Under the pieces are notes generated by a model. That model was not told the DNA's origin. It worked only from the letters and a program-made list of their open reading frames with translations, and made no database searches. A program made the translations under genes and the position numbers. 64,000 bases of DNA from Aquanectria penicillioides (Eukaryota; Ascomycota; Sordariomycetes; Hypocreales; Nectriaceae): assembly GCA_003415625.1 (NCBI GenBank), contig PYIU01000009.1, positions 1,178,001-1,242,000 on the forward strand, read 5' to 3'. This document shows positions 45,925 through 57,607 of the stretch, in pieces (the stretch's first letter is position 1; the number at the start of each line of letters is the position of its first letter).

Positions 45925-46617
45925 TCACTGCTGCGCCGTCTCTGAATTTCCGGCCTTTGCAATAAACCCGTGCAATGTGACCATCTGAGTGCTGTCGCGA
46001 AGGTCCGTCTCTGTCCAAATGGTGGCCCTCTCAAACCCGGCCTTGTGCAGCACGCGGTGACTCGCATGGTTTGGGTCATCTGCAATGGCTGTGATGAGCT
46101 CGTCCTTGAACTCGCCGTCGCCTCGAACCGTCTTCCTGTCCACCTTGAGCTCGACCTCCTCTCGCGGCAGCGCCCACCACGCCTCCAGGAACGCGATGAG
46201 GAACTCGGTGGCATAGCCCTTGCCCCATGCCGTGGGGTTGAGCATGTATCCCACCGTCGGCCAACCCAGCTCGCCCTTTTGCGCGCCGTTTCCACCAACA
46301 CCAATGACTTCGCCAGTTGAAGCAAGGCAAATAGCCCAGTCATATCGTTCAACATCACGCGGAGGCAGGAGACGTGCCATCGCGCCGTTGCGAGTCTCCT
46401 CCGGGTCCCTGTCTGGTCGGCCCTGAATGCTCCAGTGCATCACCTCTTGCCGCGCCCGCACGGCATGCAAGCCTTGGAGGTCGCTTTCATCGCTGGTAAA
46501 GGGTCGCAGGATGAGACGGTCCGTTATAATGATACGGCGTTGGTCGTTTGATGGCATGGGGCTGACTGGCCGTGTGGTCTTGACGGTGACCCAATCAATC
46601 TCCGAAGCAACTTCCAT
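45925..46617 (-). CDS. GNAT-family N-acetyltransferase
   Basis: A single-exon protein of 230 residues. It has the fold order of the GNAT family close to RimJ/Acetyltransf_3: IIITDRLILRPFTSDE (first strand and start), DWAICLASTGEVIGVGG, the acetyl-CoA binding motif A around VGYMLNPTAWGKGYATEFLIAFLE (P-loop-like WGKGYA), and the late ASHRVLHKAGFERATIW segment. The acceptor could be a small molecule or a peptide N-terminus; the sequence does not say. No signal peptide. A TGAGTCA site lies about 115 bases upstream at 46731-46737. Confidence 0.85.
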   Translation of the reverse strand: MEVASEIDWVTVKTTRPVSPMPSNDQRRIIITDRLILRPFTSDESDLQGLHAVRARQEVMHWSIQGRPDRDPEETRNGAMARLLPPRDVERYDWAICLASTGEVIGVGGNGAQKGELGWPTVGYMLNPTAWGKGYATEFLIAFLEAWWALPREEVELKVDRKTVRGDGEFKDELITAIADDPNHASHRVLHKAGFERATIWTETDLRDSTQMVTLHGFIAKAGNSETAQQ

Positions 46618-46730
46618 GATGATGCGCTCAAAATATAATAAATTGAAAAGATAATTGCAATCTTCTCGTGAGTGACCGCCGGGTGGGTGCCATATTTCAA
46701 TTGAACCCGCACTTCACTTTCTGTCCCATA

Positions 46731-46737
46731 TGAGTCA
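46731..46737. promoter_or_regulatory. Gcn4/Cpc1-type site (TGAGTCA) upstream of the GNAT gene
   Basis: A perfect 7-bp bZIP site 114 bases before the GNAT start codon. It fits general amino-acid control or another AP-1-like factor, but a single site can be chance. Confidence 0.35.
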
Positions 46738-47235
46738 CTACTGACAATACGAGCTACAAAAGTTCACGTCAAAACGTCCCCCGACCTGCCATTCTCGTCG
46801 GACCGCCTCGGTTCCTAAAACCTACATGCACTAAACCGCCAATGTCGGTCGGTCTTTGATCGGATGCATGTTTGTGCATGGGTGGCAAGAAAAGTCAAGG
46901 GCTTGTGCCAAAACGCCGAGAGGGAGGGTAAAAAATTCATGCAACTTGAATTGTGATCATCACCACAGTGAAAGGTAACTGGGCCTCGTCAGCTTTCGCT
47001 CTAAGCCTTGGGAGGCTCGTGTGAGTGGGTGGGGTTCGTAGTTAGAGGAGAATCCCAGCTCGTGAATTCCAATACGACTTCGTGCCTAGCTGGCCGAATT
47101 TTGCCGTTTTCTCAACACCAAAACAGTGCTTGCAAAGCGATGAACGAGGGACCCGGGTCGCAATAAACCGCCGACAGTCGCACGCGCACCCGTCTAATTG
47201 ATTTTCCCATCGGCAGCTTCATCCGTCAAGTGGCG
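46738..47235. other. Divergent promoter region, GNAT / Zn2Cys6 factor
   Basis: About 500 bases without supported frames, presumably promoter of both genes. Confidence 0.5.
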
Positions 47236-49413
47236 ATGAGCGTGCCGGCCAAGGTCCTCAGCTGCTCCAGCTGTCGCCACCGCAAAATCAAATGCGACAA
47301 GGTCCAGCCAATCTGCACCCAATGCTCGCGCTTCGGCTTCGAGTGCGTCTATCCCTCCAGAAAACCAACCCGCCGCGCCCCGCGGCCGCGCCAGACCGAG
47401 CTGCTGGACCGAATCAGCCGGCTGGAGAGCATCGTGGGCCAGGCTGACCCCGCGAAGCTGGAGCAACTAGAAAATGAGCTGAGGGGAACCCAGACAGCAG
47501 ACGGCAGCTCCGAGTTGCTGTCCGATAATGGGACGCAAAGTCCCGATACCCATAGTTCTCCTTCGAAACCCGTGGATAGATATCTCAGCGGAGAGTTTTG
47601 GGGCCATTTGTGTGCCGAAGTTGAGGGTATCAGGCAGGCTCTTGACCAGCCATCCGAGGATGACGATGATGACGAAGGGACCAGCCCCGAGTCCACCGAG
47701 GGTGCTAGTTCCTCCAAACTCAGTGGCCCGTCGGGGCTCCTCCTCGGAAACTCGGATTACCAGGAGAAAGAGCCTTTGGTTCACCCTCCACCAGACATGA
47801 TGGTCCGCCTCTGGGGGCTCTACGTCCGCAATGTTGATCCCCTTATGAAGATCATCCATCGGCCAACCATTGCGAACTTGATCCAAAACTACGCCGACTC
47901 CCACGGGGCTCGACCGTTCGATCCTGCGACCAATGCCGTAATCTTTGCCATCTATTTTTGTGCCATCACCAGTCTACGTCCAGAGCTCTGTGAGCGGGAC
48001 TTGGGCGAGACTCGCGATGTTCTCTTCAGGAGATATCGCAATAACATTGAGCGAGCTCTCGCCGAGGCGGACTATCTCGAAAGCAATGAGCTGGAGGCAC
48101 TGCAGGCTCTGGCTCTTTACACGGTATGTCGTTCTGATATTCATTCAATATTCATTCCATGACCTAACTGGCAATATCAAGTCGATGATTCGATGTTACT
48201 CACACAACCGTTCATCATGGGCTCTGACTGCCCTGCTGGTCCGCCTCGCCCAAGGTCAAAAGCTTCACCGCGATGGCGATGGCAAACGATTCACTCCCTT
48301 CGTGGCCGAAATGCGTCGTCGCCTATGGAACTTCATCATCGTTCTCGACGTCCGCGGCTCCGAAGACCGTGGCTCTGAATCCATTCTATCCCGGGCAGGT
48401 TTCGATACTATCATGCCAACCGCCATCGACGACGATGACTTTGGCCCAGACAGCAAAGGTCCACTCGTACCGAAGGAGTCGGGCCCGGCGGACAATGTTC
48501 TTCTCATGTGCACAGCTACATGCTCTAGAATATTTGGTCACATGGCACATCCGGGGTCCCATTCGTACGGTGACGCCCAAGCATTCACCTACAATGAAGA
48601 CGAACTCATTACACACATCCGACAGCTGGAAGCCCACTTCATCCACACAGTCGTCCCCTCACATCTCCCCTCCTGCTACGCTTCGGACATTGCCCGCATC
48701 GTCATCCTCAAAATGTGGCTCAATGTCCAGTATCCCTTCACCGGGTGCGTAGCCCCCTTGCGCCCTCGCGTCTCTCGCGAAACAATGCTCCGCACAGCAC
48801 TGTCCATCATGGAGCTGCGCGACCGCATGACGACGAAGCCAGAATGGGTAAACCGGTTTGAGTGGTGGACCAACACGTACGTGCAATGGCACCCCTTGGC
48901 GGTGGCCCTGGCAGAATTGTGCATTCAGACCGAGGGCGAGCTGGTGGAACGGGCCTGGCAGGTGGTGGAGCGAAATTTCCCTGGTTCAAGAGACAACATT
49001 GCAGATTCTTCCCAGGGTCCGCTGTGGCGACCCATCAAGAAGCTGCTCAAAAAGGCAAAGGCCGCAAGGGCAGAGGCATTGATGAAGAAGTTGACCATCA
49101 ACCAGCCCACGATATCAGCAACGCCTCCCCAGTGGGGCCTCCAGCGGCGACGACGCCAATGGGTATCGATCCCCAGCCGAATCCCGTCCAGACACCGGCA
49201 TTCCAAGACTCGATGGGATTCTTGCCGGAAACATACGATTCAGCTACCATGGACCCGTCAATCTTATTCAACTACCCGCCAGAACTGCTTATGATGGACA
49301 TGGGGCCCGAGATGGGACAGGAGGGCCCAATGGAATGGTCACTGTGGAACGAGTTTGTGAACGACACAAGGCAGGATGATTCTCCTGGGAGCGGTACGGC
49401 AGATTCGACTTAG
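47236..49413 (+). CDS. Zn2Cys6 fungal transcription factor (frame break at 49127-49137)
   Basis: About 706 residues from two exons (47236-48123 and 48182-49413; 58-nt intron with CTAAC branch) if one base is added. A binuclear zinc cluster lies at the N-terminus: Cys10, 13, 20, 27, 30 and 37 (CX2CX6CX6CX2CX6C) in CSSCRHRKIKCDKVQPICTQC, followed by a basic linker (RKPTRRAPRPR) and a short coiled coil (ELLDRISRLESIVGQ). The middle, from VRLWGLYVRNVDPLMKIIHRP onward, is the fungal-specific factor domain (Fungal_trans), with EMRRRLWNFIIVLDVRGSEDRG as its most conserved helix. The frame changes between ISATPPQ and PAATTPMGIDPQPN. Either the C4 run (49127-49130) or the G4 run (49134-49137) needs one extra base. 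The C-terminal end is acidic and hydrophobic, like an activation domain. Target genes are unknown. Confidence 0.85.
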
Positions 49414-49609
49414 AGAGATTCACGATTAGGGGGTTCGCCCATACACCTTTTTAGTTAGAAACCCAATCAATTGCATCACCCCGCATCAGCATGCTCAGAA
49501 TTTTTGGTTCATTCGTTGCTCGTTTTATCGAACAAATGCAGTTGATATTTCCATGATCCGTAGTAACACCCGCAGAGCCTGCCCATCCGTCCTCGAACCC
49601 GAAAACACT

Positions 49610-50605
49610 CTAAGCGAAAGTGGAAGGTCGCTTGGCACTGAACAACTTCTGGGTGTTCTCCTTGGCGATGCGGTGGGGGAGAGGGAAGCTCAGGTTCTTG
49701 GTGGTGAGCTGCTTGATGTAGGGTCGCTTGATGTCCTCGGTCTTCTCGAGCTCAGCGATTCGGAGGATCTAGGCGTGTGTTAGTTTTCAATGGTTCTTTC
49801 CAAGTTGTGGGTTTGTACGCACGTGGATCGACCTGAAGCGGGCACGGTGGCGGGCAGCCATGTCGGAGTAGAGAGCCTCAGCAGCGTCGGTTCGGGAGAG
49901 CTCGCGGTACTCCTTGTACATGTTGTGGGTGCCGGAGCGGGAGTCGTATCGGAGCCAGACACCGAAGTTCTTGACCTTGAGGGGGTGCTTCTCGTGGATC
50001 TTGGTCTCGAGTTAGCTGCGTCCTGCTGCTAAGGGGGAAAGAATTTTGAACGTACCGCCTTGACGCTGACGATCTCACCAGTGGCCTTCTTGACCTTTCG
50101 GAGACCACGCAGGAAGTACCAGTACCGGGACTTGGCGACCGTCTCGTTGGGAGCGAAGATGGTCATGCGGTACATGGCGGGGGTAGGGTTGGCCTCGGTG
50201 GGCAAGTGACGGCCAATGACCTCGTATTCCTGAAGACGACCTGGAGCAAAGACAGTCAGTATGGCAGTTTCGGTAGCATAATGTACGTGCTCCGATGCCG
50301 TGCGCCAGTGGTGTTGGACCAAATAGGTCGAATCGTTGCCAAAAGCGAAAATTGTCGAAATTCGAGAAATTCAAAGTGTCGGTTTGCTCTGGTGCAGAGC
50401 ATCCCCCAAACGGTAGCTGTCGTACGTGCAAAAATTCGACAATCCAAAGCCCTCGCAGCTTTCCAAGCCACAGAGATCAATCCTCATCCCAGGTGCTGTT
50501 GCCCTCTTAGGGTTGCGAAGGATTTTGAAATTTCGTCCATCGGATTCACCTCGGCGGGCGGCATCGTCGAGTCGTCTGCAGAAAGAGAGGAGTGTGCTTA
50601 CCCAT
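49610..50605 (-). CDS. rpl20: 60S ribosomal protein eL20 (L18a/L20)
   Basis: Four coding exons on the minus strand (50605-50602, 50240-50056, 49999-49823, 49768-49610) give 174 residues. Conserved eL20 sequence is continuous: [97 protein letters not shown] and the end [14 protein letters not shown]. The protein sits on the large ribosomal subunit. The first coding exon is only four bases (ATGG) and is followed by a 361-nt intron; the glycine codon is split by it. Long first introns close to the start codon are usual for fungal ribosomal protein genes. The gene diverges from Csn12, with CCAAT and CACGTG motifs in the shared promoter. Confidence 0.93.
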
Positions 50606-50798
50606 CTGTGATGATTGTTAGTGGTATCCCTTGTGTGTAAAGGCTATTGGGGACCTACGGTGACGGTGGTCAAGTGTCTTCCGACTATCGCGAATGTTTG
50701 AAGATGCCGAAGTTGCAGGAGTCGCACCGATTTTTTTTTGTGCGGAGGTGTGGGAGGGCTAAGGGACATAGATTCGCAGGGCTTTGGCCCCAACAGCG

Positions 50799-50803
50799 AT
50801 TGG
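50799..50803 (-). promoter_or_regulatory. CCAAT box (eL20 orientation)
   Basis: ATTGG on the + strand, that is CCAAT on the minus strand, about 195 bases before the eL20 start codon. It could bind the fungal HAP/CBC complex. Confidence 0.3.
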
Positions 50804-50830
50804 TCAACCAAGATCCACTTTGAAAACTAT

Positions 50831-50836
50831 CACGTG
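50831..50836. promoter_or_regulatory. CACGTG E-box in the eL20/Csn12 promoter
   Basis: A palindromic CACGTG, the core bound by basic helix-loop-helix factors such as Cbf1, about 230 bases before eL20. Such boxes occur in ribosomal protein promoters of several fungi; chance is not excluded. Confidence 0.35.
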
Positions 50837-50878
50837 CTCAGTCACTGGGGCCAAGGCCAAGACGTAAAGATTTACCAC

Positions 50879-50883
50879 CCAAT
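50879..50883 (+). promoter_or_regulatory. CCAAT box (Csn12 orientation)
   Basis: CCAATCAGA on the + strand, about 240 bases before the Csn12 start codon, a fit to the CBC consensus CCAATCA. Confidence 0.35.
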
Positions 50884-51119
50884 CAGATGCGAGTACGAGA
50901 TCGTCCTCACTTTGGGAAGTAAGGGAAGACAAATACATCACCACGCAAGAAAGGTCAACATACAGGTTTCATCGAATCAATAATAATTACCGCCAGATAT
51001 TGAAAGACATTAACCCGGAAATCATTACATCAAGAGCCTAGGCGCTTTTTCGACACTCTTTGCTCCTCTGTGGTGCCGTTGTTGATTATTTTGTCCATCG
51101 TCGTGGACGCCTCAACATA

Positions 51120-52958
51120 ATGAACGAGCTCTTTGGCGTCTTTGCCGATGCGTACTACGATCATAATGGCTATCAACTCGCCCAAACCCTCTCACCTGTA
51201 GCTCTGCCCGGTCAACCTCATCGACTGAGAGCCGTTTGGCAGAGCACAAATTCTCACAGTGTCAAAGGTGACATTAAGCACTTCCTCAAGAGCAGCACAT
51301 CACACCGCCGGAAATTAGACCACGATGAGCTAAATGGCTGGGTTGAGGTTTATGCGGCGTACTGGACTGCCATCGGCGAGATCTTGGCGGGAGAGAGTGG
51401 CAAGGTAAGGCATTCCGCCTTTCGTCGGATAGTCGTTCACGCTGATGATGGCCTGGTAGTCTTCATGGACGAAAGTGTATGAGTCTTGGAGAGATTTAAC
51501 ATCAATGCTCATCCGGGGTTACAACTCAGCTGGTTTTTACGCCTGGACAATCCCTTCGCTTTACATGGTCGGAAAGTATCTCCGGCTGTTTGCTATCAAA
51601 TCGGACGAGGAGCGCAGCCGTATGGCCAACGACTCAGCTGCCGGATCTTCTTTAATGCAAGATGATTTTGATTCCGAAACAGACAAGCAGGGGCAACTGC
51701 GAGACTGCGAGCAACACTTGAAGCGCATCTTCACTCTTTGCCTTAACGACAGGTAATTGAATCAACCCGAGCACTCTCACAGGACTACCTGGCTAACCAC
51801 TGTTTAGAGCACCACTGGAAGAGTCGAGGAAATGGGGTATTTACTTTATCATCAACTTACTTTTCAAGACATACTTCAAGCTGAACTCTGCATCTCTATC
51901 AAGAACCATTCTTAAGACCCTTGCTGTGTACAAGGACAAGGGCGACATGCCACCATTGGAAATGTTTCCCAAGTCTCAGCGAGTGACATTCAAGTACTAC
52001 GAGGGTGTGCTGTTCTTCCTGGAAGAAAACTACGTTGAGGTATGGTACCATCGTTTTGCATATGCATGCATCGAGCTGACGAATAGCCTCAGGCCGAGAA
52101 GCACCTTCACGAGGCCTACATGCTCTGTCCCAGAAACGCAAAGTCACAGTCTGAGTATGCATCCCCATGATCCATGTATTCACATGCGTCGCTGACACTG
52201 ATAGGCGAATCCTAACCTATCTCATCCCCTGCCGCCTTCTCACCAGTCACGTCCTCCCAACCAAACACCTATTGGAAAACTACCCTCACTTACAGGAGCT
52301 GTTCCTCCCGTTGGCCAAATGCATCAAGAGTGGCGACCTGCGTGCCTTCGACCTCGCCTTGCAGAACGGTGAGGATGAGTTTGTCAAGCGACGCATCTAC
52401 TTGACCCTCGAGCGGGGCCGAGATATCGCCTTGCGTAACCTGCTCCGTAAGGTCTTTATTGCCGGAGGCTTCGATGAATTGAAAGAAGGCGAGACCGTGC
52501 CTGTTCGTCGTACTCGTGTGCCTGTTGCGGAGTTCCACGCGGCCATCAGCATGGGAAGTGGTGGGGATTTGACGGATCCAGATGAAGTTGAGTGCCTCCT
52601 GGCCAACATGATCTACAAGGTGAGTTGTCAATCACATTTTCATAATCAGGCGCCGGTTGCCTTTGGATATCGGTCGAATCATCGAGTTTTTCAGTTCTAT
52701 AATTGTTCAAGAATCGGAAACTCGTGTCCGCGTGGCAGTCATTTGACTAAATACTCGTCACTCGATGGCTGCCTTTCGGTGCCTGCCTGGGGCATTCACG
52801 ATGATCCTACATTCACCCCCCTCCACCTCAGCCTTACAAAGACATGAGTAACTAACTAGGATGTTTCGATACAGGATCTTATGAAAGGTTATATCGCACG
52901 GGAGCGAGGTATTGTTGTCCTCTCCAAGAAGGGTGCCTTTCCGGGCACCGGCGTGTGA
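51120..52958 (+). CDS. csn12: Csn12-like PCI-domain protein (Thp3-Csn12/TREX-2-like)
   Basis: Six exons (51120-51404, 51484-51752, 51808-52039, 52093-52154, 52205-52619, 52875-52958) give 448 residues. It is of the COP9 signalosome complex subunit 12 family: [17 protein letters not shown] at the start, [154 protein letters not shown]. Residues about 200-430 are TPR-like helices followed by a PCI winged-helix domain. In yeast Csn12 pairs with Thp3 in transcription elongation and splicing and is only loosely linked to the signalosome. The last intron is 255 nt, the others 50-80 nt; all are GT-AG. The frame is intact. Confidence 0.88.
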
Positions 52959-54305
52959 GCTGAGTGAGGCGTCGGTGGGGGGTCATGATACGTCGTGATA
53001 CGAGGATATCCGGAGCAGCACGGCTGTTGAAGCCCTTTTTAGACTCGCCGTTGTTGCAGGGCATTGCAGCATGAGGTAGGACGAGAAGTTTCAAGGTGTC
53101 GCCATGACGCTTACCTCGACAAATCAGACAGAAGTCAGCTCAATCTTCTGTTTGCTTTTTGATTCCATCCTCGTTCCCCTTGCCCATCCCCGTCCCCAAT
53201 CACCTCCCAAGCTTTGCGCCAGATTCACGCCGAATTCGAAGAGCGTGCATGGCCTTAGTCTAGTCCGTAACCATCAGCACGCCGTCCATCGCATATCCCT
53301 GTACCTCCGAGTCCATTATCATCCCAGCATCCCAACTAAAAAGGAAAAAAAATCCCCCCCTCCGGCAGGTTTCTTGCCCGCGGATTTCCGAACATGCTGG
53401 CCGGCGAATCTAGAGGCTGTCTCGGCCCCCCGCACTTCAACGTCTGTTGGGTCGCATGGGTTGCGACTCGCACACCCCGACGTCGCCTGAGTCACTTTGA
53501 CTTTTCCATCTCCGGGGAAGACTTCCGACAGAAGGAAGCTTGTTTCAAGATTTGCCAGTGGGTCAGTGGTATCTTTTTCTTTTCAAGCGGCTTGGCAAAT
53601 GGCGTGGTGGTGTGGAGGCCATCTCATTCACAGCATCGAGTTGGTGGCACAGTTCACGATTAAGGGGGTGGGCCACGCAGCCCATCGAGGCAGAATGAAA
53701 ACCAGTCATTCAAATTTTGCGCTGTCTAAAAAATCCGCGCACGCAGAGATCGTCGTGAATAGTGATACAATTTCCTCCCGCGCGTAGATATCAGTCTTGG
53801 TATCCCATCCGATGCGGCCAGCCAACCTGGCCGTTGTTTTCTAGGCAATCTTTGCCACCGTGAATTGAATCAATAAGCTCCAAAGGAAAAAGAAAGTGAG
53901 AAATAAAAAGGAAAACCATTCCCCAAAAAGTCCGACCGAGAAGAGTAGTTGTACAGGGAAGTCACCAAAGCAGAGAAATGACAAGTCCAAAAAGAAAAAG
54001 AATAGGTCAAGCGCATGAGGAATCCAAACTGTGCGTGAAAAAGAACACATTCGTTGCCGCGAAAATATAACGCCCCTTTTTAGGTAGTTTTCGGTTATTT
54101 GTTGTTCTTCCAGAAAAACAAAATTCAAATCCATTGTATCAAACCGAAGGGCGGGAAAAGCGGAAAATGTGTCGTGTCATTAATAATGCAGAGGCCGTGT
54201 TTGTAGTGTGCGTGATGGAATCATTACGAAAAGTGGCGGTTCGAGCGGGGGGTGCTTCTATTGAAACGTTAGATAAGGTATCTAGACGTAGATTGGCAAT
54301 AGAAC
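52959..54305. other. Convergent spacer of 1.35 kb
   Basis: It holds the 3' ends of Csn12 and the BTB gene. There are A-rich tracts near 53340 and 53880-54000. No gene is supported; the short frames lack domain or splice support. Confidence 0.5.
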
Positions 54306-55239
54306 TTACTGGGCGGTAGAGATGTCATCTACGTGGTTGCACAGAGCAACAAAAAGATCAAAGAAGAGTTGAGTTCCGCCGTTATACATTTCGAGTTGCA
54401 TTGTGCCACTTCGCTTGAAGGTGCTTCGAGAGCGGATAATGAGCGCAAGGTAGTGGGCTCGCAACTTGGAATCATTGTCAGGGGTGTTGTTGTATGCATA
54501 TCTAGCCGAGGCCAGAATGGTGCTGCACTGGATTCCTGACTCTGCTTCAGGTTAGAAGGCATCAAGGCAAAGGAGCAAGGTAAAGAACTCACGAAGTCCT
54601 TGCTTCCGCAGAGCAAGTTTCTTCAGTTCATCAAGTCCATACTTCTCGGCAGCGCAGTAAATGACAGTATCTTTGAGGAGGTCGCCATCGACTCCTCGAT
54701 GATAGACGGTGCTCTCGACAGAGGCTCGATCCTCTTCGCTAGCAGGCTCCAGTTCCCAGGAGTTGCGGCGTTTGTTGTGCACAAGGCGAGGATAGTAATC
54801 TCCTTTGTAAAGAAATTCCAGAACAGAGCTGAAGATCTCGGGTTCCTCTTCGGGAAGGGCAATACGCTTGGTGGCGTCCATGTAGCCGTTGCGTAGGACG
54901 TGGCTGAAGTAGGGACTGCCGCAAAGAACATCTTCGTGTGCGGCGAAGAGGCGCTGTTCGGCACCGACAACCAAAGTAACGATCGCAGAAGTCAAGTTGC
55001 TATTTCTAGTGTGAGTCTATGAAGAATAAAGACGATGATGATAAAGTGAGAACTTACTTGCCCATGGCAGTATCATCGCTCGCAGTGGCAGTTGAAGCCG
55101 TGGTCGGCCTTCGGGAGTGGCGGGATTCATGACGACGCTTGGTGACTCCACTATCTTTACTAAAGGACGAGCTAGATTTGTTGACCTTGTGGCCTTTGGA
55201 GAAGCTCTTGCTCGATGATTCGAATCGTCTACTGAACAT
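54306..55239 (-). CDS. BTB/POZ-domain protein
   Basis: Three exons on the minus strand (55239-55058, 54999-54593, 54535-54306) give 272 residues. Residues 1-60 are basic and Ser-rich (SSKSFSKGHKVNKSSSSFSK). Then comes a BTB/POZ domain: AIVTLVVGAEQRLFAAHEDVLC, SPYFSHVLRNGYMDATKRIALPEE, EIFSSVLEFLYKGDYYPRLV, IYCAAEKYGLDELKKLALRK. The C-terminal third (ILASARYAYNNTPDNDSKLRAHYLALIIRSR read in parts, then FFDLFVALCNHVDDIS) is a helical extension shared by a group of filamentous fungal BTB proteins. The BTB fold mediates dimerisation and, in some proteins, binding to cullin-3; no DNA-binding motif is present here. The acceptor of the second intron was chosen because only GTCAG followed by GAATCC keeps the conserved ARYAYNNTP in frame. 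An upstream, in-phase first exon cannot be excluded. Confidence 0.85.
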
Positions 55240-56528
55240 GTTGGTGATGGTTCGACAGCGCAGTCGTCGATATTATTAAGTGGCGGTGGTGGCCAAAGTG
55301 TTTTACTGTTGGTGATGGGGATGAAAACGGCAGGAAAATGGGTATTTTTTGGAAATCTGGAAAAAGAGAGAGAAAAAGCGTTGATGATAAATGATGGACC
55401 TACCTCGGGCCTCACTTGACGGTTGAAGCTGGATGTGGCAGCCATGCAGGATGGAGCGGAAGACCATCTTTATAACGTTCCAGGCGGATGCCCCGTGCTG
55501 AATAGGCTGGTTTTTCTGCCTATACAGACACCCCGGCCATGTATTTACTACAGAAGGTCAGGGGGAGTGAGGCAAGTCGACCTGGTTTGGGATAGCCTCG
55601 TCTGTCGGCGCGCTGAGACTTCAGCTCCACGCGTTCAGTGGCCCGCGATAATGCCGCGTTATCATGTGATGGGGTTGATGCCTGGTATTTAGGGAGCAAT
55701 AGCAGGGGGCAGCGTGGCTTGGACAGTGCCATTATTGTGTATACTACGTACTCCGGTGCGTGTACAAGGATTGCCTCCCCAAACCACCTCGCTGGCCAAG
55801 CTTCGAGTCACAACGGAGCCGGCACAACAAAAAAGCCCCAGGGGGGCGCTGGGTCCAAAAAAGCGTCCCACGGTACCGTTCCGGAGGTGGTGTGGAACTG
55901 TGGGAACCGTTCGCTTGAGAGGATGCGTGCTGGATGGAGAACCTCGCAAGGCAGAAGCGCTCCTCCTGCTGGGACTGGATGATAGTGCATGCTCGGCGAT
56001 GGAGCTGCAAGGCTCACATTTCTGGAGCAAGCCTCGCCAATTTTTTTCATCAACTTCATTTCTACATCTTGGGGGTTCAATTGGGCTCAATTGGGGCATG
56101 TTTCTGTCGTCCTGCTGGCGGCATTGTCCTCAGAGCTCCTCGGGCAGTATCTAATTCTCACGACTTGGGGAGATGTGACTATCACGGCTCCTCGCCCAAA
56201 GCACACACACTTCGAGCGACCTCAACCCATGCTTTTTTCTAGTGGACCATAGGGGAGATAGCCAAGGTAGGTACCCGGTCCAACCTTCCACACAATCAAA
56301 GTCTGCTGGGCTGCTAGTCAGACTAGTGCCAAGCCCAAATGAAGTTGTCCCCAGACTCTGTTTGAGCGTGACGGCATCTTTTCATCGGGTCCCACCCCCC
56401 ATGCTCCCCGCCATGGCAGTTGGCCGAGATGACCCGAGTTCACATTTGCCCGTGTGCTACAAAAGATGTACGTATGCTGCGATAGGGGCAGAGGGGTGTT
56501 TTGTATTATTGGGCTCAAACCAGGCCCA
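55240..56528. other. Spacer of 1.3 kb upstream of the BTB gene
   Basis: The BTB promoter lies at the left and the 3' side of the hydrolase gene at the right. The frames present are short and without domains. Nothing else is seen. Confidence 0.5.
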
Positions 56529-57607
56529 TCACTTTTTTCCGTGGGAATCACATCCCAGGGGGGAACCATGTGCTTGCCTCCGTGTGACAGCCAACAGGAT
56601 GGACTGCGCAATAGCGTCTTTGCCTTCCGCTCTCACCATGGCTTCGTTATGAAGTGCCCCGCGCACCTTTCGCCGCTCCACCGGAAGCCCAATGTCCTCG
56701 CAACGCTTGTGTAAGCCGGCGGCATGTTTGGCGGGGACAAGCTCGTCTTTGCCCGCTTCGACCATGTATATTTCGGGCAGCCTCCCCCGGTACCTTTGGG
56801 CCATCACGCCGAGGTTCGTCCAACTATCCAGGTGGTTCCATAAGAACGGGTGTAGGTATTGATACGGGAGCCACTTTTGGGGGTACAGGGCTTGTAGCAT
56901 GTCCTTGACGGAGAGAAAAGGAGTCTCTAGGATAAGAGCGTCCAAGTCAAGATTCGGCTGGCCTTTCCCTTTTGCTGCCAAATTCGTAGCGAAGCCGCAC
57001 CCAATGCTTTGTCCCCAAAGCAGTACTACGGGTTTCACGTTATCTGTACCTGCAGCCCGTGTCTCATGCAATTGAGAAACCCATTGCAATGCTGCCTCTG
57101 CGTCTAGATTTATTCCTCGTTCGGATGGTCGATCGTGCGATGTCCAGTAGCCTCGGTAGCTTACACAAACCATTGTGTAGGTGAAGGAAGCGTCAGCATC
57201 TCGCGCTCGCCGAAGAATCCATGACAGATCCGGAAGTCTGGGTGGCAGCGAAGAGGCATTCCCTTCAATCACAGGTTAGCAGGGCATAAATTATACCGCA
57301 TGGTTGGCAACAAACCTTGAAAGTAGAGGATATAAACGGGAGTCTTGCTGTGCAGATCTCCGCCCGGGCGTGATGGCGGCGACACATCCGAAACGCAAAG
57401 TGCAATCTCAGTTCCGTCGAGAGACTCTATCCTCTCCTCTCGCCATTGAATTCCGCCACAATCCTTTGCATAGTCGGCAATGCGCATACTGCGCGCATTC
57501 GGGGGCAAGAAAGGGTTGTAGATGATTGTATTTTGAAACAGAACCATCATAGCGCACTTCCAGCACCACAGAGCCACGAACAGGCCACTGAACAGCAGCG
57601 GGGGCAT
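56529..57607 (-). CDS. Bem46/ABHD13-like alpha/beta hydrolase
   Basis: Two exons on the minus strand (57607-57316 and 57262-56529) with a 53-nt intron give 341 residues. The N-terminus is a membrane anchor (LLFSGLFVALWCWKCAMMVLF), followed by QNTIIYNPFLPPNARSMRIADY, a segment typical of the group. The catalytic triad is visible: Ser183 in the nucleophile elbow GQSIG, Asp270 in AGKDELVP and His302 in GALHNEAM. The family includes fission yeast Bem46 and fungal endoplasmic-reticulum proteins involved in polarity; the natural substrate is unknown. The start was placed at 57607 because the family begins just before the membrane segment; an upstream in-frame ATG at 57844 would add 79 Arg/Ser-rich residues without similarity. 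The donor GTTTGT is unusual but keeps the frame. Confidence 0.82.

Larger units (their letters stand above)
50606..51119. other. Divergent promoter region, eL20 / Csn12
   Basis: About 510 bases shared by two divergent genes. It contains CCAAT boxes on both strands and an E-box, annotated separately, and a T-rich run near 50731 close to the eL20 start. Confidence 0.6.
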
